A stretch of 64,000 nucleotides of DNA from positions 1 through 64,000 of the forward strand of contig JAFRXI010000031.1 of the NCBI GenBank assembly GCA_017437755.1, written 5' to 3'. Both the position numbers and the translations under genes were made by a program. Below the pieces are notes generated by a model that was given only the letters and a program-made list of their open reading frames with translations, had not been told where the DNA came from and made no database searches. This stretch comes from Bacteroidales bacterium (GTDB lineage: Bacteria > Bacteroidota > Bacteroidia > Bacteroidales > UBA932). Below, one piece after another: positions 27,376-35,395 of this stretch (the stretch's first letter is position 1; every line of letters begins with the position of its first letter).

Positions 27376-28977
27376 TTACAGTGTTGGATAACCCGGATTC
27401 TGCTTCAGCTTGGGGTTGGCCAGGAGTTCCTGACGAGGGACGGGGAACAGCTTGCGGTAGCTGTCGCTGGGCTTGTCGTGGAGGAACCAGAGCTTTGTAT
27501 TGAACTGGCCGAAACGGATGAGCTGCTGGCGGCGGTAGCCTTCGATGCAGAACTCCCAGCCGTATTCCTGGAGGAAGCGGTCATCGTCAAGTTGGGCAGG
27601 ATGGACCTGCTTGCTATCGTCAAAATCCTGGAAAGCCCGCTTGCGGACGGAGTTGATGAGGTCGCATACCTCCTGGGTGGCCCCGTTCTTATGATAGAGC
27701 GCCTCGGCCTTGGCGAAGATTATATACGGGAGGCGGAACAGCACGAAATCGTTGCTCAGGCGGTTGAGGCAGCCCTGTTTGATCTCGTACTTGATGATCC
27801 TCACGCCCGACGCCTCGCCGGTGGTCTCAACGGCATCGCCTTCGAACAGCGGTACGTCCTTGGTATGGCAGAGGGGCTTGTCCTTGTCGCGGGAATCCCA
27901 CGGGTCGCAGTAGAGCATGGACCCCACCTTGCCGGTATAGGCGCCGGTATTGTCGTAGAGCTGGCCCTCGAACCAGGACTTGGCGTAACGGAGGTCGTCG
28001 GGATCGTAACTGTAGGCGAATTCCGGCGTGGCGCAGACACCTCCCCAGTACTGCGTGACGGTGTTGGCGTGATAGCAGTACTTCCAGTGCATGGTGCACA
28101 GATGGAGGGTCCATGGCAGGTCATTGTACGAATTGTACACCTCGTCGTTCACCACGCCCATGATTATCTCCTTGGAGTTCTCGTTGTTGGTCACGAACGG
28201 AGCCGAATAGTCGGACTCGATGCTGTACAGGTTGCTGGAGATGATCTCGTCGCAGTATTCCACTGTCTTGTCCCATGAATTATCCTTGGTGGTGACGCCC
28301 CAGCTTTCCGCATTGAGGTACATGGTGGCCAGAAGGGCCGTGGCTGCATAGTAGTCCCAGCGGCCGTAGCTCTTCCTGACCAGGTCCCCCCGGCTGGAGG
28401 TAACCTCATCTATCACAAAGTCGAAGACCTGCTGGCGGGTGGACGTCTCGGGCAGGAAATCGGCCGGGACGTCGTACTTGGTCTGGATGGGGACGTTTCC
28501 GAACATGTCGCAGAGGATGTAGTACCAGAACGCCCGGGCCACCCGGATCTCGGCATACAGCCCGTCGTTCTTAACGCCGGCATTCTCAAACTCGTAAATA
28601 AGTCTGTTACAGTCGTTTATGCAGGTATAAGCCTTGCGCCAGTTGTTGAGCGGATGGGCATCGTCCCATTCCCAGACGTGCTTGTTGAGCCGGTAGTAGA
28701 TACCGCCGTCGTACCAGGCGCCGCCCCGCTTGGGGGTGATCCAGATATCGCCGGTCTCCTCGCTGGTGTACATCCAGGTTCCCTGGGTATGGGCCGCGTT
28801 GCCGGCATAGAGGCGCCGCAGGCCGGCGTAAATCTTACCGAGCGCGGCAGGAACGTCGCTGTCGGAGAAATTGGCATAATACTCCTCGGCCGTCATCGTG
28901 GAAAAATTCTTCTCGTCGAGGTTGACGCAGGAGGCGGCCATCAGGCAAATTACCGAAAGTATGATTGTTCTTCTCAT
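27376..28977 (-). CDS. SusD/RagB-family nutrient-binding lipoprotein
   Basis: From the ATG at 28977 the protein has 533 residues with lipobox MAASC (Cys17). SusD proteins sit on the outer leaflet as the lid of the SusC channel and bind glycans. Family features are the helical TPR-like core, the N-terminal NLDEKNFSTMTAEEYYANF, and the C-terminal EYGWEFCIEGYRRQQLIRFG with PVPRQELLANPKLKQNPGY. The frame extends four codons upstream, but MRRTIILSV starts the signal sequence. It lies 12 nt after susC. Confidence 0.93.
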   Translation of the reverse strand: MRRTIILSVICLMAASCVNLDEKNFSTMTAEEYYANFSDSDVPAALGKIYAGLRRLYAGNAAHTQGTWMYTSEETGDIWITPKRGGAWYDGGIYYRLNKHVWEWDDAHPLNNWRKAYTCINDCNRLIYEFENAGVKNDGLYAEIRVARAFWYYILCDMFGNVPIQTKYDVPADFLPETSTRQQVFDFVIDEVTSSRGDLVRKSYGRWDYYAATALLATMYLNAESWGVTTKDNSWDKTVEYCDEIISSNLYSIESDYSAPFVTNNENSKEIIMGVVNDEVYNSYNDLPWTLHLCTMHWKYCYHANTVTQYWGGVCATPEFAYSYDPDDLRYAKSWFEGQLYDNTGAYTGKVGSMLYCDPWDSRDKDKPLCHTKDVPLFEGDAVETTGEASGVRIIKYEIKQGCLNRLSNDFVLFRLPYIIFAKAEALYHKNGATQEVCDLINSVRKRAFQDFDDSKQVHPAQLDDDRFLQEYGWEFCIEGYRRQQLIRFGQFNTKLWFLHDKPSDSYRKLFPVPRQELLANPKLKQNPGYPTL

Positions 28978-28989
28978 GGCTGTGTGCAA

Positions 28990-31899
28990 TTAAAAACCGA
29001 CTTTTACGCCAAGGGAAACCGTACGGGTGACCGGATAGCGGGAAGTGTATTCAATTCCGGGAGCCAGACCGGTGAAGCCCACTTCCGGATCGATACCCTT
29101 GTAGCCCGTGAAGGTGAATAGGTTGAGTCCGGAGGCATAGACACGCAGGCTCTTTACGACTTTCCGGTTGCGGAAGTTGAAGTTGTACCCGAGGGTAACG
29201 TTGTCTATCTTCAGGAAGTCGCCGTTCTCTACGAAATAGCTCACATACGACGGAGAGGTGTTCTTGAGGACGGTCTCACCGCCGTAGGGATGCTCCAGGA
29301 TGGTTACAGGATAGTTGTACTGCTGCCCCCTCTGGAAGGTTTCCCAGAGCATGCGGTACTGGTTGAGGACCTGATACAGGAAAGCACCGCGAAGGCTGAT
29401 TCCAAGGTCGAATCCCTTCCACGCGGCATTGATGACCAGACCTGCGAATATCTTGGGGATGCCGTTTCCGATGACCTGGCGGGCCTCCTCGGAACCGTAG
29501 CTGCCGCCTTCGCATATCCACACGCCGTTTTTCTTTATGCCGGTGCTCTTCCAGCCGTAGAAGTCGCCCACGGCGCCGTCCTGCCGGACTATATGGGTGG
29601 TCTTCTGGACCGGGGCGCCGGTGCTTCCAACTTCCATGTAATCACGGGTATAATGCTCGTTGGAAAGGCTGATGATGCGGTTGCTGTTGAACGAGACGTT
29701 GCCGGCGAGGGTCAGGGTGAAGTCCCCTGTCTTGACCGGTACGCCGGACAGCTGGAGCTCGATTCCCCGGTTGGCGATGGAGCCTACGTTGGCGTAGATG
29801 GTGGAAGCCAGGTTGGGAGGGACCGGAACGCTGTAGGAATAGAGCAGGTCCCTGGTCTTGCGGTCGTACAGGTCGAGGGAGCCGGAGAAACGGCGGTTGA
29901 ACATGGAAAAATCAATTCCGAGGTTCATCTCGTGCTTCTCCTCCCACTTGAGGTCGGGGTTGGATACACGTGCCGGAGAGATGGTGTAGATCCACTTGCC
30001 GTCCATATAGGCAGGACTGCCGTAGGAATAGGTCTGCTGCGACAGGTAGGGCGATGAAGGTTCCACGCCGGTTACGCCGTAGCTGAACTTGAGCTTGAGC
30101 TCGTCCAGCCATGTTACGTTCTTCATGAATCCCTCCTGGGAGATGCGCCATGCGGCCGAAGCCGACCAGAACGTTCCCCAGCGGTGCTTGGGGCCGAATT
30201 TTGAAGAACCGTCCTCGCGGATGGAAAGGGCTGCGATGTACTTGTCCCTGTAGCTGTAGTTGACGCGGCCGAAGAAAGATACCAGCCGGTTCATGCTGCG
30301 CGAAGAGTTCATGGAGGCATTGCCGTCCTTGAGCGCCAGTCCAAGCCCGAGGTTGTTGTACTCGAAGGCGTCGGTGGGATAATCATAATTGTAGGTGCTC
30401 AGGTCGCCGGTATCGTACTGGAAGAAGCTGTAACCCGCCACGGCGGTTACGTCATGGAAGCCGAAACGCTTGGAGAACTGAGAGAAAACCTCGAGGGTCC
30501 TGGTGGTGTTGGAACTGGTGTTCCGCCAGGCCTGGCCGTTGAGCTGGTTCTCGTCGAACCGTTTGGTGGCATAGCTGCCGTTGAAATGCGCAAACTGGGT
30601 GAAACGGCCTTGTGCGTTGAATGTCAAGAACTTGAATGGTGCATAGACCACCTCGCCCGAGATATCCACGTTGTGCCAGTCGATGTCCTCGCGGAATTCG
30701 TTGATGGAACGGACCGGATTGGGGACCTCGGCAAAGATGGAGTATTCCCCGGTGGCGGAATTGTATACGGGCGAGGTAGGGTTGGCCATCCTGGACCCCA
30801 GGTAAGCGGTCTCCTCCGATACCTTGGTTCCCCTGGCCTTGATGAAGGCCACGTTGCCGGCCACCTTGAGCTTGTCTTCAAAGAAGAAATGGTGGAAGCC
30901 TGCGGATACCTGATACTTGTTAAGCCCTGAGCCGCGGATGATTCCGTTGCGCAGCTGGACGGTTCCGTTGGCATAATAGCCGTTGTGGCCGTCGCCTGCG
31001 GTCAGGGAGAGGTTGTGGTACTGATTGACAGCCACGCGGAAGACCTCCTTCTGCCAGTCGGTGGAATAGCCGTTGTCAAGGGGCGTGAATGCGCCGTCGG
31101 AGAGCTCCCCGAGCTGACGGTATTCTTCGGGCGAGAATACCTTCACCTTGCTGGAGATGGACTCGGTGGACACATAGCCGTGATAGTTAATGGCCGCACG
31201 CGAGGCCTTCTGGCGCTTGGTGGTGATGATTATGACACCGTTGTTTCCGCGTGTTCCGTAAATGGCGGCGGCTGCACCGTCCTTGAGGACGTCGACCGAT
31301 TCCACCTCGTCGGGCGAGACATTGTTCATGTTGGCCACAACCACCCCGTCGACCACGATAATAGGCTGCTGGTTGCTCATGAGGGTGGACACTCCGCGGA
31401 GCATCATCTGGGGATTGGCGTTGTTGGGGTCGCCGGAAGTGATGCCCACTCCCAGACCGGCCACACGGCCCTGCAGCATCTGCAGGGGGTTGGCAACGGC
31501 TCCCTGAAGGAGTTCGTCATTCCGGACGGTGGCCACGGAGTTGGCAAGGGTGGCCCGGCGGATAGTTCCGTAACCGATGACCACCACCTCTTCCAGCGCC
31601 GACAGGTCCTCTTCCAGGACGATGTCGATGCTGCTGCGGCCCGACACGCTTACTTCCTGAGTGGTGTAACCCATGCAGGAAACTTCCAGGACCGCGCCGG
31701 AGGGAACCTGGATGGAATAAGCGCCCGAGGCATCGCTGAGCACTCCGTTCGTAGTGCCTTTTTCCACCACTGCGACGGCCGGCAGGGGTGCCCCGGAGGC
31801 GTCGGAGACGTGGCCCCGGACCTGTGAACGCTGGCCCCAGGCCGGAATGGCTCCGACGATCAGGGCAGCAAGAAGGAGAATCTTGACTTTTCTGTCCAT
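28990..31899 (-). CDS. SusC/RagA-family TonB-dependent outer-membrane transporter
   Basis: The protein has 969 residues with a signal peptide (ALIVGAIPAWGQ). Residues 25-105 form the carboxypeptidase-like (DUF4480/CNA-B type) domain (VRGHVSDASGAPLPAV). The TonB-box region EEVVVIGYGTIRR follows, then the plug (LLQGRVAGLGV, NNGVIIITTKR) and a 22-strand barrel ending VSLGVKVGF. It imports oligosaccharides with the SusD partner using TonB energy. It starts 12 nt after the regulator gene stop. Confidence 0.95.
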   Translation of the reverse strand: MDRKVKILLLAALIVGAIPAWGQRSQVRGHVSDASGAPLPAVAVVEKGTTNGVLSDASGAYSIQVPSGAVLEVSCMGYTTQEVSVSGRSSIDIVLEEDLSALEEVVVIGYGTIRRATLANSVATVRNDELLQGAVANPLQMLQGRVAGLGVGITSGDPNNANPQMMLRGVSTLMSNQQPIIVVDGVVVANMNNVSPDEVESVDVLKDGAAAAIYGTRGNNGVIIITTKRQKASRAAINYHGYVSTESISSKVKVFSPEEYRQLGELSDGAFTPLDNGYSTDWQKEVFRVAVNQYHNLSLTAGDGHNGYYANGTVQLRNGIIRGSGLNKYQVSAGFHHFFFEDKLKVAGNVAFIKARGTKVSEETAYLGSRMANPTSPVYNSATGEYSIFAEVPNPVRSINEFREDIDWHNVDISGEVVYAPFKFLTFNAQGRFTQFAHFNGSYATKRFDENQLNGQAWRNTSSNTTRTLEVFSQFSKRFGFHDVTAVAGYSFFQYDTGDLSTYNYDYPTDAFEYNNLGLGLALKDGNASMNSSRSMNRLVSFFGRVNYSYRDKYIAALSIREDGSSKFGPKHRWGTFWSASAAWRISQEGFMKNVTWLDELKLKFSYGVTGVEPSSPYLSQQTYSYGSPAYMDGKWIYTISPARVSNPDLKWEEKHEMNLGIDFSMFNRRFSGSLDLYDRKTRDLLYSYSVPVPPNLASTIYANVGSIANRGIELQLSGVPVKTGDFTLTLAGNVSFNSNRIISLSNEHYTRDYMEVGSTGAPVQKTTHIVRQDGAVGDFYGWKSTGIKKNGVWICEGGSYGSEEARQVIGNGIPKIFAGLVINAAWKGFDLGISLRGAFLYQVLNQYRMLWETFQRGQQYNYPVTILEHPYGGETVLKNTSPSYVSYFVENGDFLKIDNVTLGYNFNFRNRKVVKSLRVYASGLNLFTFTGYKGIDPEVGFTGLAPGIEYTSRYPVTRTVSLGVKVGF

Positions 31900-31911
31900 A
31901 AGGGAATAAGG

Positions 31912-34698
31912 TTATGATTGTTCGGATTCTATGGGACGGCGCAGGCGCCACTGGGTGGGCGGAACGCCGAAAACTTTCTTGAAAACACGGGAAAAATAGT
32001 ACGGGTCGGTGAAGCCCACCTCGTAGGCCACCTCCGACATGGTCTTGTTCTCGTCTGAGAGCAGGTTGGCCGCATACTTAAGCCGGATGCTCTGGATGAA
32101 TTCGCTGGCGCTCTTTCCCGTAAGCGCCTTCATTTTACGATAAAGGCTGGAACGGCTCATCCCAACATGCGCGCACATGGCACCTACGTCTATCTCGGGC
32201 TCGGAAAGATGGGCTATGATCCAGTCGGTAATCTCCCGCAGGAGTTCCCCGTCGGTATCGGAGATGCTCCCGGCAACGATGGGGTCGCTGACTATGAAAC
32301 GCAGCTTGGCGGCATTGATTTCCCGCTCCTTTTCCCGCTCGAGCCTCTCCATCTCCAGTTCATGCCGCCTTGCGGTACTCTGGTAGAAGAGCCATATTAC
32401 AAAAAGGAGCATGGCCACGCCAAGGAGCGAAAAGAGGACCTTGGCGGCAGTACTCTGCCACCACAGGGGACTGATACGTACCGGAAGCAGTCCAAGGCTG
32501 GTCCTTCCCTCACAGGAGGCTTCCACTTCCAGCAGATACCTGCCGGGAGGGAGTCCGGGAAAGTCAACATGGTTCCTTGAGCCGAGGGAATGCCAGCGGC
32601 CGTCGGCGCCGGACATACGGTAGCGGAAGGTCTCACCTCCGGGGGCGTAGATGTTTCCGGAAAAATCCACCCCGAAACTTCCCGCCTTATAAGGAATTAC
32701 AAGCCGGGGCATGGATTCCAGGGCAACGGGAAGCAGTTTGTCTCCGGGCTTTACCGGAGAGCCGGCCACATACAGGGCCGTAAATCTCACATCGTGACGG
32801 CGGGAGGCAGCCTGGGACGCCCCGGGCAGGACCGATACCAGACCGTTGGTGCTGCCGAACAACAGACGGCCGTCCATCGAAAGATGGGCATTGTAGTTGA
32901 AACGGTGGGCGGGAAGGCCGTCGAGGGGTGTATAGGAAGTGAAAGCGGACAGGTCTTCCGGAGAACGGACAAGGCCGTTGTTGGTGGACATCCATACTTC
33001 CATGGACGCGTCCTGAAGGACGGAATAGACAGTTGCGTCCGGAAGGCCGTCATCCCGGGTGATGACACGCGCGGAAAGGGTATGGGGATCTATGACCAGA
33101 AGGCCTTCCTTTTCCGTGCCGGCGAGCATGCGGCCGTCGTTCAGTTCGCAAAGGGAGATGCAGTTGTGGACCGGCGAAGAAATGAATTCAGGGGCATAGC
33201 CCTTTCCGGCGGAAAGCCTCCAGATACCGCTCCCGTAGCAGGCGAGCCAGATATCCCCCAAGGCGTCTTCGAGTATATCCCAGACAAAGAGCCTTTCCGG
33301 CAGTTGCTCGGGATAGCGGACCAGGCATCCGCCGGTATAGCGGTAGAGCCCCCCGTACTGGGTCCCGATCCAAAGGTTGCCGCGGGAGTCTTCCCGGACA
33401 CAGTAGATATTGTCGCGCGTGAGGGCGCTGTTCTGGGATGTAAAATGTTCAAAGCCGGTCCTGCCCTTCCGGCGAAGGTACAAGCCTCCGTAATATGTCC
33501 CGACCCACAGGTTTCCGGCGGAGTCGGAACAGAGGGAATGGACGTTCTCGCTCCGGAAACCGCCGGACGACGGGATGAAATGGCCGCCGACCTCGGAGTC
33601 GGGGCCGATGATGAAAACCCCGTCGTTCTCGGTGGCCACCATCAGGCCGCCTTCCCACGGGATGATATCGCTGACCACCTTGCTGTCCGAGGCATATTCC
33701 GCCTCGGTGGACAGGATGGACGAAAACATTTTCTCACCGCTGAACTGTACGTTGACACCGCCGAAAAAGGTGCCCACCCAGACGTTGGCATCCACGTCGC
33801 AGCAGAGGGAATAGATGGCGTTGTCGTTAAGGGAACGGTAAACGCCGGAGCCGGCGGTGACCCGGTCGGAGGTGCCGTCGGGAAAAATGCGGACGATGCC
33901 CTGTTCGGTTCCAAGCCAGACCGCACCGTCCGGAGTCTGGATGCAATCCCGCACCAGGTTGTTTTCAAGATGTCCCGTCCCTGTGTTGAAAAGGTCCACC
34001 TCGCCTGTCTTCAGGTTATATCTGGCAGCGCCGCTTCCGGAAGTACAGAGCCAGATATTATGATCCCTGTCTTCCATCAGATGCTGCACCTCGCTGTGCA
34101 GGGCCTGGGGAAGCGTCACCTCGGAAAAACGGCCGTCAGCCCCTGCGGAAAACATCAGGCGTCCGTCGCCGGTTCCGGCCCAGAGGGCCCCTCTGGAATC
34201 GCCAAGCAGGGCTACCGCATGGAAGGCTGCATCCGGAACCAATTTGAAATCAGCGCCTTCCCTACGGAACAGCCCACGGTTGGCTGCCACCCAGAGTACT
34301 CCTGGAGCGGTCTCCACCACAGAATGGATATACAGGGAGTCCAGATAGTGTTCACGGGTCTCAGTCCTGCGGTCAAGGCTGTAGAGCCCCTCCGAGGTGG
34401 AAAACCAGAGCAGGGAGTCGGCCGTTTCATAGACCTGGCTGACAGCTGACGGGGACGAACCAAGAACCCGGTGGAAATAATAGTCCGAGAAAGAGTGGCC
34501 GTCGTAACGATGGGCACCGTATATCGACGAAAACCACATGTAATCCCTGCTGTCACGCATGATGTGCCGGATCCAGGTATAGCCGAGCCCTTCCCGGCTG
34601 GTGATGTGCCGGAATTCCGGACGCACACTCGCCGCGGAGGAAGAAAGGGTAGCCGCACAGGCTATGAGTACGGCCGCAAAGCTCCTGGACAGCTTCAT
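31912..34698 (-). CDS. Membrane-bound propeller sensor fused to AraC-type HTH, without kinase or receiver domains
   Basis: The protein has 928 residues: signal peptide; about residues 30-640 Reg_prop propeller repeats (NLWVGTYYGGLY, NLWIGTQYGGLY, VWMSTNNGL); 650-735 Y_Y_Y domain; one membrane helix at about 749-774 (KVLFSLLGVAMLLFVIWLF); a short charged coiled coil; and an AraC HTH at about 825-925 (GMSRSSLYRKMKALTG, VAYEVGFTDPYYFSRVFKK). The cytoplasmic part is only about 154 residues, so the histidine kinase and receiver domains of hybrid two-component PUL regulators are absent, not overlooked. It probably senses a periplasmic oligosaccharide and activates the PUL directly, as SusR does. 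Confidence 0.9.
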   Translation of the reverse strand: MKLSRSFAAVLIACAATLSSSAASVRPEFRHITSREGLGYTWIRHIMRDSRDYMWFSSIYGAHRYDGHSFSDYYFHRVLGSSPSAVSQVYETADSLLWFSTSEGLYSLDRRTETREHYLDSLYIHSVVETAPGVLWVAANRGLFRREGADFKLVPDAAFHAVALLGDSRGALWAGTGDGRLMFSAGADGRFSEVTLPQALHSEVQHLMEDRDHNIWLCTSGSGAARYNLKTGEVDLFNTGTGHLENNLVRDCIQTPDGAVWLGTEQGIVRIFPDGTSDRVTAGSGVYRSLNDNAIYSLCCDVDANVWVGTFFGGVNVQFSGEKMFSSILSTEAEYASDSKVVSDIIPWEGGLMVATENDGVFIIGPDSEVGGHFIPSSGGFRSENVHSLCSDSAGNLWVGTYYGGLYLRRKGRTGFEHFTSQNSALTRDNIYCVREDSRGNLWIGTQYGGLYRYTGGCLVRYPEQLPERLFVWDILEDALGDIWLACYGSGIWRLSAGKGYAPEFISSPVHNCISLCELNDGRMLAGTEKEGLLVIDPHTLSARVITRDDGLPDATVYSVLQDASMEVWMSTNNGLVRSPEDLSAFTSYTPLDGLPAHRFNYNAHLSMDGRLLFGSTNGLVSVLPGASQAASRRHDVRFTALYVAGSPVKPGDKLLPVALESMPRLVIPYKAGSFGVDFSGNIYAPGGETFRYRMSGADGRWHSLGSRNHVDFPGLPPGRYLLEVEASCEGRTSLGLLPVRISPLWWQSTAAKVLFSLLGVAMLLFVIWLFYQSTARRHELEMERLEREKEREINAAKLRFIVSDPIVAGSISDTDGELLREITDWIIAHLSEPEIDVGAMCAHVGMSRSSLYRKMKALTGKSASEFIQSIRLKYAANLLSDENKTMSEVAYEVGFTDPYYFSRVFKKVFGVPPTQWRLRRPIESEQS

Positions 34699-34718
34699 GT
34701 CTATGACAGAAGGGATTG

Positions 34719-34750
34719 AAAAAGGGGGCGGACCGGAGCCCGCCCCTTTT
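34719..34750 (-). terminator. Intrinsic terminator between the CBM-like lipoprotein and the regulator
   Basis: Read on the minus strand, a G/C-rich stem (plus-strand arms GGGGGCGG at 34724-34731 and CCGCCCC at 34740-34746, extended by A/T pairs) is followed by a T-run (A-run 34719-34723). It lies 12 nt after the lipoprotein stop and 20 nt before the regulator start, with no room for an obvious promoter in between, so partial read-through is likely. Confidence 0.75.
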
Positions 34751-34762
34751 ACCCGGATGGTA

Positions 34763-35383
34763 TTACTCTCCCTTTACCTGACGGAAATTGTCGAGATAAA
34801 CCACGGTGCCGGCGGTTTTACCTCCAGCGTCGACGCAGATAACAAAGTCGCAGTACTTGCCGCTCTCAAGGGCCAGGGGCTCGTAATCGAATTCAAGGAC
34901 TTCCCACTCATTGGCCTTGGTAGTCTTCACATCCTTGATTTCCTTGCCATTGCCACCGTCAATTTCCAGCTTGCAGTAGACAGGTATACCGGCTGCAGGG
35001 GCAAGGCAATCGATCTTGATGATCCATCCTTCATTGAAATCGATGGGAACATACTGATCCTTTTTCCATTTGGGCTGATTGGTCTCGGGATCGATCTCGT
35101 CGCCAAAACGGGACGACCAGATATAGTCCCATTCATGAGTAGCTGTAGTGTACTGACCCACAGTTTCGCTGGTATTGATACCGGCTTTCTTGGGATTTGC
35201 CACAAGCTTGAAGGCGGCACCTTCTACGGGAGTCCATCTGAGGATACCGCCGTTCTCAAAGTCCTCGAAAATACGGGAGACTTTCTCGGCCTCCTCCTTT
35301 TTGCCGTTGTTGGCGGGGTCTTTCTTGCAGGAAGGCATCGCAATCAACATTGCAGCTGCCAGAAGCAAATAAAACTTTTTCAT
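34763..35383 (-). CDS. Small lipoprotein with a CBM-like jelly-roll domain
   Basis: The protein has 206 residues with lipobox MPSC (Cys19). The mature part, from about residue 38, resembles the N-terminal half of the three propeller paralogues: RIFEDFENGGILRWTPVEG, KLVANPKKAGIN, YCKLEIDGG, WEVLEFDYEPL and TVVYLDNFRQ. It is probably a surface glycan-binding protein of the PUL (SGBP-like role). It starts 12 nt after the GH127-like gene and a strong terminator follows, so these two genes may form the highly transcribed front part of the locus. Confidence 0.7.
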   Translation of the reverse strand: MKKFYLLLAAAMLIAMPSCKKDPANNGKKEEAEKVSRIFEDFENGGILRWTPVEGAAFKLVANPKKAGINTSETVGQYTTATHEWDYIWSSRFGDEIDPETNQPKWKKDQYVPIDFNEGWIIKIDCLAPAAGIPVYCKLEIDGGNGKEIKDVKTTKANEWEVLEFDYEPLALESGKYCDFVICVDAGGKTAGTVVYLDNFRQVKGE

Positions 35384-35395
35384 AATGCGTTGGTT

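Noticed and set aside
26467..28278. Long plus-strand open frame (603 codons) opposite susD and the third propeller gene
   Set aside because: It is antisense to two clear genes, its product has no recognisable domain or plausible composition, and G/C-rich third positions produce such shadow frames.
32590..34449. Long plus-strand frame opposite the PUL regulator
   Set aside because: It is a shadow of a well-supported propeller/AraC gene and has no domain signal.
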